Source of the DNA: Cytophagales bacterium
GTDB lineage: Bacteria > Bacteroidota > Bacteroidia > Cytophagales > Cyclobacteriaceae
Direction of reading: 5' to 3'
Assembly (NCBI GenBank): GCA_033344775.1
Contig: JAWPMT010000004.1
Span: 1,054,001 to 1,118,000 of the forward strand
DNA length: 64,000 bases
Position numbers and translations under genes: made by a program. Below the pieces are notes generated by a model. The model had not been told where the DNA came from. It ran no database searches and saw only the letters and a program-made list of their open reading frames with translations. Shown here piece by piece: positions 34,927-43,867 of the stretch. Position 1 is the stretch's first letter. Every line of letters begins with the position of its first letter.

Positions 34927-36015
34927 TTATCTTCCTATAAAATCCGCCAACAACTGATGAAAATAGTGCACACCTTTCTCACGAGTGGGCGAGAAACGTC
35001 CTCCGGGATAGTACCGGGACTTCAGACCTTTGTGTACGGACTCTACAACAGTTTCATCTTCTCGTTCTACCTTATCCAGTAGAGCTCCTGCCCCACTGTC
35101 TAGCTTAGACTCATCCCAAACGTAGCTTCGGAAGATTACCTTGGTCTGATTAGGGGACAGTGGCCGAACAATATTCAGGGAAAGCCCCCAGGGATAGAAG
35201 TTCAGCATCATATTCGGGAATACCCAGTAGTAGTAGGCTGCCACATGCTTGCCGTGATCGATATGCCCTTCAGGTAAATCAAAGCAGTCTACAGATGCAT
35301 CAGAATAGCCGACTTGCAACGTGTAGTGATCGCCAATGATATCGGTATAGTTTTTATAATCTAGCGCCTGATTCAAGTCCGGATGAACGAATGGAATGTG
35401 GAAGCCCTCCAGGTAATTATCACAGTACAAGGCCCAATGGGCATTGACCAGGTATTCCCTGGATAAGGTCGGTCGGTATGCCATTTGATCTAACGGCAAA
35501 AACCCAACTCGCTCATTGATATCCGCAAGTACTCCTTTGAAATCGATCTCCCCTCCCATTTGCGCAAACAACAACGGACCGAAGCTCTCTAAATTAAAGC
35601 GGTGTAAATCATCACAGTCTCTCGGAAAATCCTTAGCGTCCTTGAACTCCGGCATGCTTTCGAATTGACCATTCAGGTCAAACTTTCTTCCATGGTAAGG
35701 ACAGACCAGTTTTCGAGTCTTTCCAGGGTTTGCTGCTACCAGATTGGCCCGATGGGTACATACGTTGCTTAGGCAATGTAAATATCCCTGCTGGTCACGT
35801 GAAAGCAACATCGGTTCGGTGAGAAAACCATCCATGAGCACAAAAGGATGAATGTGGCCTTCCAGTCGTACATCAAACGAATCCCCTACCCATTGCCAGG
35901 ATTGGTAAAAAATTGATTCCTTCAAGGAGTCGAACACATGAACATCTCTATAAAACCAGGCTGGAAGGGTCTCGCTCTTAGAAATGTCGGAATTCACGTT
36001 AACTTGTCTGCTCAT
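34927..36015 (-). CDS. Rieske aromatic-ring-hydroxylating-type oxygenase alpha subunit
   Basis: 362 residues from ATG 36015; an ATG at 36060 is also open but would leave almost no room for a promoter before the divergent permease. The Rieske [2Fe-2S] site is C86-T-H88 ... C105-P-Y-H108. The catalytic domain has the mononuclear-iron motif DNYLEGFHIPFVHPDL. The family includes ring dioxygenases and choline/glycine-betaine/carnitine-type monooxygenases. Start sites of this gene and the amino-acid permease face each other, suggesting that the permease imports the oxygenase substrate. No reductase or ferredoxin gene is adjacent. Confidence 0.9.
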   Translation of the reverse strand: MSRQVNVNSDISKSETLPAWFYRDVHVFDSLKESIFYQSWQWVGDSFDVRLEGHIHPFVLMDGFLTEPMLLSRDQQGYLHCLSNVCTHRANLVAANPGKTRKLVCPYHGRKFDLNGQFESMPEFKDAKDFPRDCDDLHRFNLESFGPLLFAQMGGEIDFKGVLADINERVGFLPLDQMAYRPTLSREYLVNAHWALYCDNYLEGFHIPFVHPDLNQALDYKNYTDIIGDHYTLQVGYSDASVDCFDLPEGHIDHGKHVAAYYYWVFPNMMLNFYPWGLSLNIVRPLSPNQTKVIFRSYVWDESKLDSGAGALLDKVEREDETVVESVHKGLKSRYYPGGRFSPTREKGVHYFHQLLADFIGR

Positions 36016-36068
36016 ACCTTCATGGATTGCATCAAAACTAAGCATTTTTAGCGCGTGCATTTTTGACT

Positions 36069-37370
36069 ATGGAAAAACGAAAACTCGGACTTTGGACCTC
36101 AGCCGCCTTGGTCGTCGGCAATACAATCGGTTCTGGTATTTTCCTGGCACCCGCGGTATTGGCCCGATACGGAAGCATCGGGTTGATCGGATGGCTGGTC
36201 TCTGCCCTTGGCGCTTACTTTTTGGCGCGTGTCTTCATCAACTTCCATGATTTCGTCCCAGGGAAGAGCGGAGGCCCGTATACCTACAGTCGCATTGGTC
36301 TCGGTGATTTCGGTGGCTTTCAGGTCGCATGGGGATACTGGATCTCTGTTTGGGCTACTAACGCGACGATTTCTATTGCCACCATCGGCTACCTGGGGGT
36401 ATTCTTCCCTATTCTAAAAGAGAATTTACTCATTGCCGTTTTGACTGGACTAGCGATTGTCTGGTCACTAGTTTGGCTGAATACACGCGGGATCAAGGAA
36501 GCCGGCATCTTCCAGCTAATCACGACCGTCCTAAAAATTGCTCCATTGGTTGCGATTGGCATCTTCGGGATATTCTTTGTCCAATGGCAGAACTTTACCC
36601 CATTTAATACTGGTCTAGTCGGCAATTTTGAAGCTATTACCGCTTGTGCAGCACTGACTTTATTCTCCTTTCTAGGCGTAGAAAGCGCCACTATCCCGGC
36701 CGAAGAAGTCGCAGATGCCAAACGTGTCGTTTCGAAAGCCACCTTATTCGGCTTCATCCTCACTGTGATCATCTATTTCGTGACCTCCTTCGTGGTGATG
36801 GGTATCATTCCTAATGCCGAATTGAGTGAGTCTTCGGCACCTTTTGCAGAAGTCGCTCGACGCATGTGGGGCAAACCTGGCGAATGGATCGTAGCTGCAG
36901 GAGCGGTATTTTCTACCTTAGGCGCCTTGAATGGATGGATACTTATTCAAGGTCAAATTCCGGCCATCGCGGCCCGAGACAAACTATTCCCTCAGGTTTT
37001 TGGCAAGCTCAACTCACGAAATGCGCCAGTAGGCAGTCTGATCATTTCCAGTGTGTTCATTTCCGTATTGATGCTCATGAACTACACCCGAGGACTGGTT
37101 GGAGCGTTCAAGTTTGCATTGCTACTTGCGAGTATGACCGCTTTGATTGCCTATCTGTACACAGCCGTCTCACTGGCATTGACCGCCTATCGGGAAGGTA
37201 TCCGGGGACCTGCCTTGATCCGACAAGTACTCATCGCAACTTTTGCTTTTCTCTTCGGTCTATGGGCCATCATAGGTTCTGGCCAGGAAGTTGTCTTTTG
37301 GGGGTTTATTATGCTGCTGTTGGGCGTTCCGGTTTACGCGGTATTGAAAGTGAAAGAAGTAAAAGATTAA
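36069..37370 (+). CDS. APC superfamily amino-acid permease
   Basis: 433 residues starting at ATG 36069. Twelve hydrophobic segments are visible. APC signatures include VVGNTIGSGIFLAPA in TM1 (unwound G(S/T)G region), SGGPYTYSRIG in TM3, and FSFLGVESATIPAEEV in TM6. The family imports amino acids or exchanges them for related amines; specificity cannot be read from the sequence. The gene is divergent from the Rieske oxygenase. Its stop codon overlaps by 4 bases that of the convergent membrane-protein gene. Confidence 0.92.
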   Translation: MEKRKLGLWTSAALVVGNTIGSGIFLAPAVLARYGSIGLIGWLVSALGAYFLARVFINFHDFVPGKSGGPYTYSRIGLGDFGGFQVAWGYWISVWATNATISIATIGYLGVFFPILKENLLIAVLTGLAIVWSLVWLNTRGIKEAGIFQLITTVLKIAPLVAIGIFGIFFVQWQNFTPFNTGLVGNFEAITACAALTLFSFLGVESATIPAEEVADAKRVVSKATLFGFILTVIIYFVTSFVVMGIIPNAELSESSAPFAEVARRMWGKPGEWIVAAGAVFSTLGALNGWILIQGQIPAIAARDKLFPQVFGKLNSRNAPVGSLIISSVFISVLMLMNYTRGLVGAFKFALLLASMTALIAYLYTAVSLALTAYREGIRGPALIRQVLIATFAFLFGLWAIIGSGQEVVFWGFIMLLLGVPVYAVLKVKEVKD

Positions 37371-37621
37371 TCACTTTTTTTAGTCCACGCCTGAATTAAT
37401 GCCACAATCGCCACTACCATCCAAACGAGATTGATTGCAGTAGAAGGGTACGCCCGATAATAGACCGTATTGGCTGTTAAGAATATGGAACCCGTCAAAT
37501 TAAGTAATTGATACGAAACCGATTTCCCATGTACTTTCCCATTGCTGATCAGCGCATAGGCCAGAATCACTTCCACCGACCCGATCCAGCCTAAAATGTC
37601 AATCCAAAGTTCAAAGTCCAT
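37367..37621 (-). CDS. Small CBU_0592-like membrane protein, 84 aa
   Basis: Three predicted membrane helices (about 6-25, 35-52 and 60-80): DILGWIGSVEVILAYAL, YQLLNLTGSIFLTANTVYY, and INLVWMVVAIVALIQAW. This matches the CBU_0592-like three-helix domain, whose function is not known. I chose ATG 37621, which overlaps the upstream stop codon as TGATG, so translation is probably coupled. Last gene of the operon with the sirtuin. Confidence 0.8.
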   Translation of the reverse strand: MDFELWIDILGWIGSVEVILAYALISNGKVHGKSVSYQLLNLTGSIFLTANTVYYRAYPSTAINLVWMVVAIVALIQAWTKKSD

Positions 37622-38085
37622 CAACGCGCCATGAATTTCTGAAGTCCCTCATTTGCCATGGCCTTGACTTTATTCTGGACCATTGGCGTCCATCCCATCA
37701 GTGTACCGGAAACTCCAAGGGCCATCCTACTCCATTTCCAGAAGTCAAAGTGATCGTGGTGTTCGATGATCTTCCCATCCTGAAATCGAAAAGTTGCTTT
37801 GATTTGGTTATGGACCTTGCGACCAGTCTTTGAAAATGGATAATGAGCTTCCCAATGACAGAATCCACTGGTTTCATCTGCCATGACCCGATCAAAGTGG
37901 ATCACCAGATTTCCTTTAGACCTTTCAATTAACATGGCCCACATGGCACCCACTTCTTTTCCTTTCAGATTAAAAACCGGGTCTGAGAAGGTGACTTCCT
38001 CATGATAGCAGCTTGCCATGGTTTCGGCATCCTGCTCCTGAAAGGCCGTATAAAATTTCTCAATAAGATCGTGGTGTTCCTGCAT
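37621..38085 (-). CDS. SnoaL/NTF2-like protein, 154 aa
   Basis: Small alpha+beta cone-type protein: HHDLIEKFYTAFQEQDAETMASCYHEEVTFSDPVF, then SGFCHWEAHYPFSKTGRKV, and HHDHFDFWKWSRMAL near the end. The SnoaL-like fold houses both enzymes and binding proteins. The ligand is unknown. One base separates it from the sirtuin stop codon, and its own stop overlaps the next start. Confidence 0.87.
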   Translation of the reverse strand: MQEHHDLIEKFYTAFQEQDAETMASCYHEEVTFSDPVFNLKGKEVGAMWAMLIERSKGNLVIHFDRVMADETSGFCHWEAHYPFSKTGRKVHNQIKATFRFQDGKIIEHHDHFDFWKWSRMALGVSGTLMGWTPMVQNKVKAMANEGLQKFMAR

Positions 38086-38086
38086 A

Positions 38087-38779
38087 TTAAACCGGATATT
38101 GCTCCTTGATAAAGTTAACCGCTTCTTTCACACCTGTTGTGGCAGGTTCCTGATAGATTTTCAGGTTTTGGTAGCCAGAAAGCGATGGGGTATTGGGATC
38201 AATTAGAAATTTCGGAATATCAGGTCGGGCATAATCAATCAGCCCAGCAGCAGGGTAAACTTGCAGTGAAGTGCCTACCACCATAAAAATATCTGCCGTC
38301 ATACATTCAGCAGCAGCAGGCTCAATCATTGGCACCATCTCTCCAAACCAAACGATATGTGGCCTTAACTGACTTCCTTTTTCGCAAGTGTCTCCTATCT
38401 TCAATTCCCAACCATCCATGTCGTAAACCAAAGATTCGTCCACAGAGCTTCTGCATTTGAACAGTTCTCCGTGCAAGTGCATCACATTGGCAGAACCCGC
38501 CTTTTCATGCAGGTCATCTACATTTTGAGTAATGATGAGCACTTCATAGTCACGCTCTAGTTGTGCTAATTCGATATGTGCCGCGTTAGGTTTTACCTCC
38601 AGTGCTTGCTTACGGCGCTGATTATAGAAATCCATCACCATTTCAGGATTCTTCCGCCAGCCTTCCGGAGAGGCCACTTCCATCACGTCGTGTCCTTCCC
38701 AAAGTCCACCGGAATCTCGAAAGGTACGAATGCCACTTTCGGCACTCACACCCGCTCCCGTTAGCACGACAATTTTCAT
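38087..38779 (-). CDS. cobB: NAD-dependent protein deacylase, sirtuin class III-like
   Basis: 230 residues. NAD-binding signatures GAGVSAESGIRTFRD (about 7-21) and TQNVDDLHEKAGS with the catalytic-base context HLHGELFK, then LRPHIVWFGE. The YNQR (YxxR) motif near residue 52 is that of class III enzymes able to remove succinyl or malonyl groups. The structural zinc site is degenerate: only two cysteines, in FKCRSS and DTCEKG, are seen where classical CobB has four. Second gene of a four-gene operon; 6 bases lie between its start and the stop of the upstream membrane-protein gene. Confidence 0.93.
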   Translation of the reverse strand: MKIVVLTGAGVSAESGIRTFRDSGGLWEGHDVMEVASPEGWRKNPEMVMDFYNQRRKQALEVKPNAAHIELAQLERDYEVLIITQNVDDLHEKAGSANVMHLHGELFKCRSSVDESLVYDMDGWELKIGDTCEKGSQLRPHIVWFGEMVPMIEPAAAECMTADIFMVVGTSLQVYPAAGLIDYARPDIPKFLIDPNTPSLSGYQNLKIYQEPATTGVKEAVNFIKEQYPV

Positions 38780-38785
38780 CGGATC

Positions 38786-39241
38786 TTAGAATCTAAACAT
38801 GCGGCCGGCTTCAGCCCATGGAATACCTAGTATGATAAGCAACATGGCAGCTCCGAAAAAGATAGATTGAAACCGATACTTGACTACACTGTCTTCAGAT
38901 TTCTTGGAAATACTTCTTCCTGCTTGAGCAAAAACCGCTGCAAGGATCATGAGTGCAAGGTGCTCTACCGCCCAGAACCTCAAATCAGGTTCTTTCATGG
39001 CTGCTCCGTAACCCATGGCTCTTGCTTCTCCAACCAATGGGCTTAAAAAAAAGTACAGGATCAAGCCCAGAAGCAACTGCAAATGCATTGTACCTACAAA
39101 AGAAGCTGCCAACGTATTGTCAAGCTTTTGATAGGTCCCTCCACTAAACAAGCCAATGAGAGATTTGAATACAGCAAGGATCATCAGGATGAAAACCACC
39201 CACCTCAACCATGAATGTGTATAGAGTAGAAAGGTATACAT
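38786..39241 (-). CDS. Four-helix membrane protein (cytochrome-b-like), 151 aa
   Basis: Four hydrophobic helices: about 12-31 (LRWVVFILMILAVFKSLIGL), 48-67, 89-107 and 126-145. Conserved-looking polar residues in the membrane, such as His in TMHLQLLLG and VEHLALMILA, could ligate haem, in line with the 'cytochrome B' label often given to this Bacteroidota family; haem binding is not proven. First gene of the sirtuin operon. Confidence 0.78.
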   Translation of the reverse strand: MYTFLLYTHSWLRWVVFILMILAVFKSLIGLFSGGTYQKLDNTLAASFVGTMHLQLLLGLILYFFLSPLVGEARAMGYGAAMKEPDLRFWAVEHLALMILAAVFAQAGRSISKKSEDSVVKYRFQSIFFGAAMLLIILGIPWAEAGRMFRF

Positions 39242-39351
39242 AGGATATTTTAAGTTCGAATCGCTGTAATTTACAATGAGTTAAGCGCTTCGTTTGTCGC
39301 CAAAGGTACGCTTTTACTTGCAATCTATTGTCAACACAATTATCAATCGAT

Positions 39352-39783
39352 ATGTCAGATAAAGAACCAAAAATCACCGGGATCGGTGGCGTATTTTTCA
39401 AGTCTCAGAACTCAATATCCCTCAAAAACTGGTATGCCAAAAGTTTTTCTTTGAATGTGGATGAGTATGGCGCCCTTTTCGAAGCACGGCAATCCACGGA
39501 TCCTGAAAAAATGCAATACCTCCAATGGGGCCCATTCAAACAGGACACAACCTATTTCGATCCATCGCAGGCAGCCTTCATGATCAATTACCGTGTCCAG
39601 AACATAGAAGGTCTGGTCGAAAAGCTTCGAAATGAAGGGGTAACCATCGTAGATGAAATCGAAACCTTTGAATATGGCAAGTTTGTGCATGTCATGGACC
39701 CGGAAGGCAACAAACTGGAATTGTGGGAGCCTGTAGATGAAGTCTTTGAAAAAGAGTATTCGGAAAGGGCTAATAAAGAATAG
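39352..39783 (+). CDS. VOC (glyoxalase/extradiol-dioxygenase-fold) protein, 143 aa
   Basis: Single VOC module pair from ATG 39352 (an upstream TTG at 39328 is less likely). GIGGVFFKSQNSISLKNWY begins the first beta-alpha-beta unit, and FVHVMDPEGNKLELWEPVD the last, with the Glu metal ligand in LELWEP. The fold serves lyases, dioxygenases and binding proteins; the substrate cannot be told. It precedes a double VOC gene in the same direction by 54 bases. Confidence 0.87.
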   Translation: MSDKEPKITGIGGVFFKSQNSISLKNWYAKSFSLNVDEYGALFEARQSTDPEKMQYLQWGPFKQDTTYFDPSQAAFMINYRVQNIEGLVEKLRNEGVTIVDEIETFEYGKFVHVMDPEGNKLELWEPVDEVFEKEYSERANKE

Positions 39784-39837
39784 GTAGTCAGCATTGTTGA
39801 TGTTCTTATATTTGCCGCTTCAAAATTCAAGAGATAC

Positions 39838-40908
39838 ATGAGCGACTTTATCATTTGCGGAATTCAACAAATGGGAGTAGGTGTGGCCAATATGCCAGAA
39901 GCCTGGAAATGGTACCGAAAATTATTCGGAGTGGACGTCAAAGTTTTTGAAGAGGCAGCTGAAGCCAATCTGATGCTACCTTATACCGGCGGTGAACCTA
40001 GAAGTCGTCATGCGGCCCTGGCCATCAACATGCAGGGCGGTGGTGGATTTGAGATCTGGCAATACACTTCCAGAACACCAGAAGGTCCAAAAGATGAAAT
40101 CCTGTTAGGTGATCTTGGACTCTATTCTGGCAAGATCAAGTGCAAAAACGCGCAAAGGACTTCCGAATTTTGGAAAGGCAGAGATGGAAATGTTTTGAAA
40201 GGTGCACAGAAAGATCCACGAAATAAAGGTCATGTATTCATCAAAGACCCCTACGGTAACATTTTCGATGCAGTAGAAAATGAAAGCTGGTTCAAGAATG
40301 AAAAGAAACCGACTGGAGGCACCTTTGGCTGCATCATCGGCGTTTCGGATATCGAAGCTTCTAAGAAATTTTACGGTGAGGTACTAGGTTACGATCAGGT
40401 ACTTTATGAAGGTGAAGGTCAGTACGAAGATTTCAAAGTACTACCTGGTGGAGATGCCACTTTCAAGCGGGCAATCCTTGGTCACGGGCCCAGGACCGGC
40501 GGCTTTAGCAAGTTGTTCGGAGACAGTGAAATCGAGTTGGTGCAAGTCGTGGATCGCACACCGAAGAAAATTTTCGAAGGTCGTTTCTGGGGAGACCTGG
40601 GATTCATTCACTTGTGTTTTGATATTGTCGGCATGCAAGCCTTGAAGGAGAGATGTGAGGCCGCAGGTCATCCATTCACCGTGGACAGCTTTGCCAATCT
40701 GGATGACTCCTTTGACATGGGTGAAGCTGCTGGTCACTTCTCATACATCGAAGATCCTGATGGGGCGCTCATCGAGTTTGTGGAAACGCACAAAATCCCA
40801 GTCATGAAGAAGCTTGGCTGGTACCTGGACCTAAGAAAGAAAGACCAGCGCAAACCTGTCCCGAATTACATTTTACATGCAATGGCCCTCAATCGGGTGA
40901 AAGATTAA
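39838..40908 (+). CDS. Two-domain VOC family protein, 356 aa
   Basis: Two consecutive VOC domains. Domain 1 is about residues 4-150 (QMGVGVANMPEAWKWYRKLF ... FIKDPYGNIFDAVE), domain 2 about 160-320 (IIGVSDIEASKKFYGEVLGYD ... YIEDPDGALIEFVETH). Metal-ligand positions such as His in FIHLCFD and Glu in LIEFVE look kept in domain 2. The length and arrangement resemble glyoxalase-fold dioxygenases. Together with the preceding VOC gene it probably forms a two-gene operon. The substrate is unknown. Confidence 0.85.
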   Translation: MSDFIICGIQQMGVGVANMPEAWKWYRKLFGVDVKVFEEAAEANLMLPYTGGEPRSRHAALAINMQGGGGFEIWQYTSRTPEGPKDEILLGDLGLYSGKIKCKNAQRTSEFWKGRDGNVLKGAQKDPRNKGHVFIKDPYGNIFDAVENESWFKNEKKPTGGTFGCIIGVSDIEASKKFYGEVLGYDQVLYEGEGQYEDFKVLPGGDATFKRAILGHGPRTGGFSKLFGDSEIELVQVVDRTPKKIFEGRFWGDLGFIHLCFDIVGMQALKERCEAAGHPFTVDSFANLDDSFDMGEAAGHFSYIEDPDGALIEFVETHKIPVMKKLGWYLDLRKKDQRKPVPNYILHAMALNRVKD

Positions 40909-40909
40909 T

Positions 40910-40946
40910 ATGTCAAGGCTAGCTGCAAACAGCTAGCTTCTCTTTG
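40910..40946. terminator. Bidirectional terminator-like hairpin
   Basis: Perfect stem GCTAGCTG/CAGCTAGC (40918-40925 with 40930-40937) and CAAA loop, extended by outer pairing of TGTCAA with TTGACA. It covers the 10-base gap between the convergent VOC and hydrolase genes and the last codons of the hydrolase. Confidence 0.6.
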
Positions 40947-41746
40947 ACATAATTCACGATTTCGAAGTGTGAAATGATCTTGTAGTGTCCTAATCCTTTG
41001 GTATGCACAAGATTGATGTCTGCAGGAATGGAATGTGCAAATTCCAACCCTTGATCATGTGGGATCATTTCATCATGCTCGTCATAGATAAGGTGCAGGT
41101 CCATTGATTTTATCTGTTCCAACTTGGTCCTCAGATCGAAGTAATCGATGGATTGGTGATAATTCTTTTCTACCAACTGACACATTTCATGGTATACTTC
41201 TTCCTTGCACCCCACCATATTGACCACTTCCTTGAAAAAGTACTTGGAATAAGGCGGCGTAGCAATTAAAAACAATTGGGTTGGGCGGAAATCAGCTGAC
41301 AACTCCGAAAGCATCACCCCGGAAGCCAAACCACCTAATGAATAGCCAACGACCGCATCGTAAGGCCCATTCTGCACATAGTAATTTTTGAGAATGTCCC
41401 TAAACTCAGGTAGCGCAGTATGCCTGCCACTGGATTGACCATGGGCTTTCATATCAATACCTTCTACGGTATAGCCCAATTCGATCAAAGCGGTGATCAT
41501 TCTACGAAAGTCCGCAATTTTTGAGCGCCAACCATGACTCATTAATACCTTTTTGGGCCCAATTCCCCATTTGTAGCTTACTATTTCATATCCGAAATAG
41601 CTCAATTTCGACACTTCAGCAGAAGCCAATAATTGTTGTTGCTGCTCGGTAAAGTGCGGTTTCCCAGGTTTGGTGAATTGATGCCAGATCAATTCGGCAG
41701 CTTTCTTCGGTGAAACATGCTGAAGTGCGAGTATGCCCTTCTTCAT
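40919..41746 (-). CDS. Alpha/beta-hydrolase, TetR-controlled
   Basis: 275 residues from ATG 41746. The start at 41833 is also open but would place the start codon 7 bases from an operator and add a Pro/Arg-rich leader unlike the family, which begins MKKxIL. Signatures: VLMSHGWRSKIADFR (oxyanion region), VVGYSLGGLASGVM with the nucleophile Ser, DEHDEMIPHDQ (acid) and GLGHYKI (His). Esterase or lactonase activity is plausible; the substrate is unknown. It follows the TetR gene in the same orientation and carries the same operator palindrome, so it is very probably the repressor's target. Confidence 0.86.
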   Translation of the reverse strand: MKKGILALQHVSPKKAAELIWHQFTKPGKPHFTEQQQQLLASAEVSKLSYFGYEIVSYKWGIGPKKVLMSHGWRSKIADFRRMITALIELGYTVEGIDMKAHGQSSGRHTALPEFRDILKNYYVQNGPYDAVVGYSLGGLASGVMLSELSADFRPTQLFLIATPPYSKYFFKEVVNMVGCKEEVYHEMCQLVEKNYHQSIDYFDLRTKLEQIKSMDLHLIYDEHDEMIPHDQGLEFAHSIPADINLVHTKGLGHYKIISHFEIVNYVKEKLAVCS

Positions 41747-41837
41747 CAACTCTATTTTCCATCCTGACTTGGCAGGGCGGTTGGCAGGACGACTTCTGTC
41801 TATCTGCCCAACATCGATATAAGTAGTGTGCATAGAT

Positions 41838-41855
41838 ATATACCGATCGGTATTT
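41838..41855. promoter_or_regulatory. TetR operator upstream of hydrolase gene
   Basis: ATATACCGATCGGTATTT: the 12-base palindrome TACCGATCGGTA with matching flanks on one side. Identical core to the site before the TetR gene. Confidence 0.8.
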
Positions 41856-41872
41856 GTTGGTTTAAAAAAATA

Positions 41873-42463
41873 TCAGGCTGTAATCTGATCGATCTCTTTG
41901 ATCAGTCTACGCCTCAACGTCTCATATGTTTGCGGGTCTCCTTCTACTCTGCTCAACATGATCCCACCTTCTACAGCCGTATACAAAAGCACCGCTGTTT
42001 CTTCCACATTCGTATCCTTTCTGATCTGCCCTTCCGTCACGCCTCGATAGATGATCTTGATCAGGGACTGTTTCATCATGGATATAAAGTGTACCAGCTT
42101 GGTCCTCAGCAAGGGCAAGCTATCATCCGCCTCAATCGCCGTATTAATGATTGGACAACCTCCTTTTATCGGCGGATTCAAAATATAATCCGAATAGTAA
42201 TTAACGATAGCCTTAAGTTTTTCAGGAGCAGTCTTTGCCGCACTGATCCGCTTATTCAAATCGTCTTTCACAAATTTTAGCGCATACTCAAACCCAGCTT
42301 CGGCCACACCATCTTTGCTGCCAAAATGACCATAGATCGCCCCTTTGGTCATGCCCACTTCTTTCGTAATGTCCGAAAGTGAAGTGGCTTTATATCCCTT
42401 GGTATTGAAAAGAGAAAGTGCCTTTCTGGTAATCAGATCTCGGGTCTGTTCAGGGGTGCGCAT
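41873..42463 (-). CDS. TetR/AcrR family repressor
   Basis: 196 residues. N-terminal HTH: TRDLITRKALSLFNTKGYKATSLSDITKEVGMTKGAIYGHFGSKD (about 6-50), a textbook TetR DNA-binding domain. The C-terminal ligand-binding half (AEAGFEYALKFVKDD..., LLYTAVEGGIMLSR) resembles the TetR_C_6 group, which senses small hydrophobic molecules. A perfect 18-base palindrome lies just upstream and a near copy stands before the downstream hydrolase gene, so it most likely represses itself and the hydrolase. Confidence 0.93.
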   Translation of the reverse strand: MRTPEQTRDLITRKALSLFNTKGYKATSLSDITKEVGMTKGAIYGHFGSKDGVAEAGFEYALKFVKDDLNKRISAAKTAPEKLKAIVNYYSDYILNPPIKGGCPIINTAIEADDSLPLLRTKLVHFISMMKQSLIKIIYRGVTEGQIRKDTNVEETAVLLYTAVEGGIMLSRVEGDPQTYETLRRRLIKEIDQITA

Positions 42464-42470
42464 ACTACAA

Positions 42471-42488
42471 ATATACCGATCGGTATAT
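42471..42488. promoter_or_regulatory. TetR operator upstream of tetR gene
   Basis: ATATACCGATCGGTATAT, a perfect 18-base palindrome 8-25 bases upstream of the repressor start codon, positioned to overlap its promoter or leader. Confidence 0.85.
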
Positions 42489-42619
42489 GAATTCCAAAAA
42501 TATTCATATTAAATTATATGTCCAAAGGAGATACCCTACGCGGGCCGCCGGTATTTCTCCATGTCTTACAAAATTTAAATGGTGAAAACCCTATTCGGGC
42601 GCCCAGCATGACGCTTTTC

Positions 42620-43708
42620 TTAAAAAGAAAGGGTTAATTGGGGTTCCTGGGTTTCTTCGATGAAGTTGGATATGCCTACACCTAGCAAACGAATACCTTC
42701 AGGACGCAATAACTTTTCTGTGACCAATTCCTGGGTCATGTCCTCGACTTGTTCAGGGGTGTGGATTCCGTTTTCTAAGGTCTTACTGCGTGTAATTTGC
42801 TGAAAGTCACCGTACTTGATCTTAATGGTCAGGGTCTTCCCTATTTTATGCCGGTTATACCTTTTGAATAAAGATTCATTCAATCGATTAAGAGCAGCCA
42901 GTACATCTTCCAGTTTCATGAAATTTTCACGATAAGTGTTTTCAACACTGACTGATTTGCGTTCCCGGTGGGCTTTTACTCCCCTAAGATCCACTCCCCG
43001 ACAAATGTTGTAATAGTAAGTTCCTGCCTTACCAAACCTCCGGGCCATTTCTGACAAATCGTATTTCCGCAAATCCTTACCTGTTAGGATACCAGCTAGC
43101 TTCATTTTTTCTGCGGTCACCTTACCAATGCCAAAAAACTTATTGATGGGTAATCTTGCTGTGAAAGCATCCGCGTCCTTCGGCAAAATCACATAAAGGC
43201 CATCTGGCTTATCCATATCAGAGGCAGTTTTAGCCAGAAACTTATTGAACGACACTCCTGCCGAAGCAGTTAATCCGGTTACGGACTTGATTTCCTGTTT
43301 AATGTCCCTGGCAATCAAAGTAGCTGAAGGCTTCCCTTTTTTGGTTGTGGTGACGTCCAGGAAGGCTTCATCCAATGATAGGGGCTCAACAATATCCGTG
43401 TAGGAGAAAAAAACCTCCCTGATCTGATCACTCAATTCTTTGTAACGATCGAAACGTGGCTTTACGAAAATCAAATCCGGGCAACGCCGAATAGCTGACA
43501 CAGAGGGCAGGGCGGATTTCACCCCATAAACCCTGGCTTCATAGCTGGCAGCAGCTACTACACCTCTTTGACCTCCTCCACCCACCGCGACTGGTTTTCC
43601 TCGAAGCTCAGGATTATCCATCTGCTCAACAGAAGCATAAAATGCATCCATGTCAATATGAATGATCTTTCTGGCAGGTGCCTCGGTGGTCGAATTCTCC
43701 TCGTTCAA
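42620..43708 (-). CDS. dinB: DNA polymerase IV
   Basis: 362-residue Y-family translesion polymerase. Catalytic acidic sites: HIDMDAFYASVEQ near residue 17 (metal A) and SLDEAFLDVT near 114 (metal B). Other signatures are SYEARVYGVKSALP, TASAGVSFNKFLAKTASDMDKP, and the little-finger domain. The final QLTLSF resembles the QxxLF clamp-binding motif (sliding-clamp contact). No LexA-like operator was identified upstream. Confidence 0.96.
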   Translation of the reverse strand: MNEENSTTEAPARKIIHIDMDAFYASVEQMDNPELRGKPVAVGGGGQRGVVAAASYEARVYGVKSALPSVSAIRRCPDLIFVKPRFDRYKELSDQIREVFFSYTDIVEPLSLDEAFLDVTTTKKGKPSATLIARDIKQEIKSVTGLTASAGVSFNKFLAKTASDMDKPDGLYVILPKDADAFTARLPINKFFGIGKVTAEKMKLAGILTGKDLRKYDLSEMARRFGKAGTYYYNICRGVDLRGVKAHRERKSVSVENTYRENFMKLEDVLAALNRLNESLFKRYNRHKIGKTLTIKIKYGDFQQITRSKTLENGIHTPEQVEDMTQELVTEKLLRPEGIRLLGVGISNFIEETQEPQLTLSF

Positions 43709-43867
43709 GACTTTAATACAGCTAACAGAAACAAAGTAAACGGAGCTTAAGTTTCATCAAATTAACGGTAAGAAATGGCACTGACAAACATTCCATTCCT
43801 TCACTATCATTTGTCACTTTACGGTCTCTTTTCTCGTGAAAGGTACAGAACCAGTTACTAAACGAAA

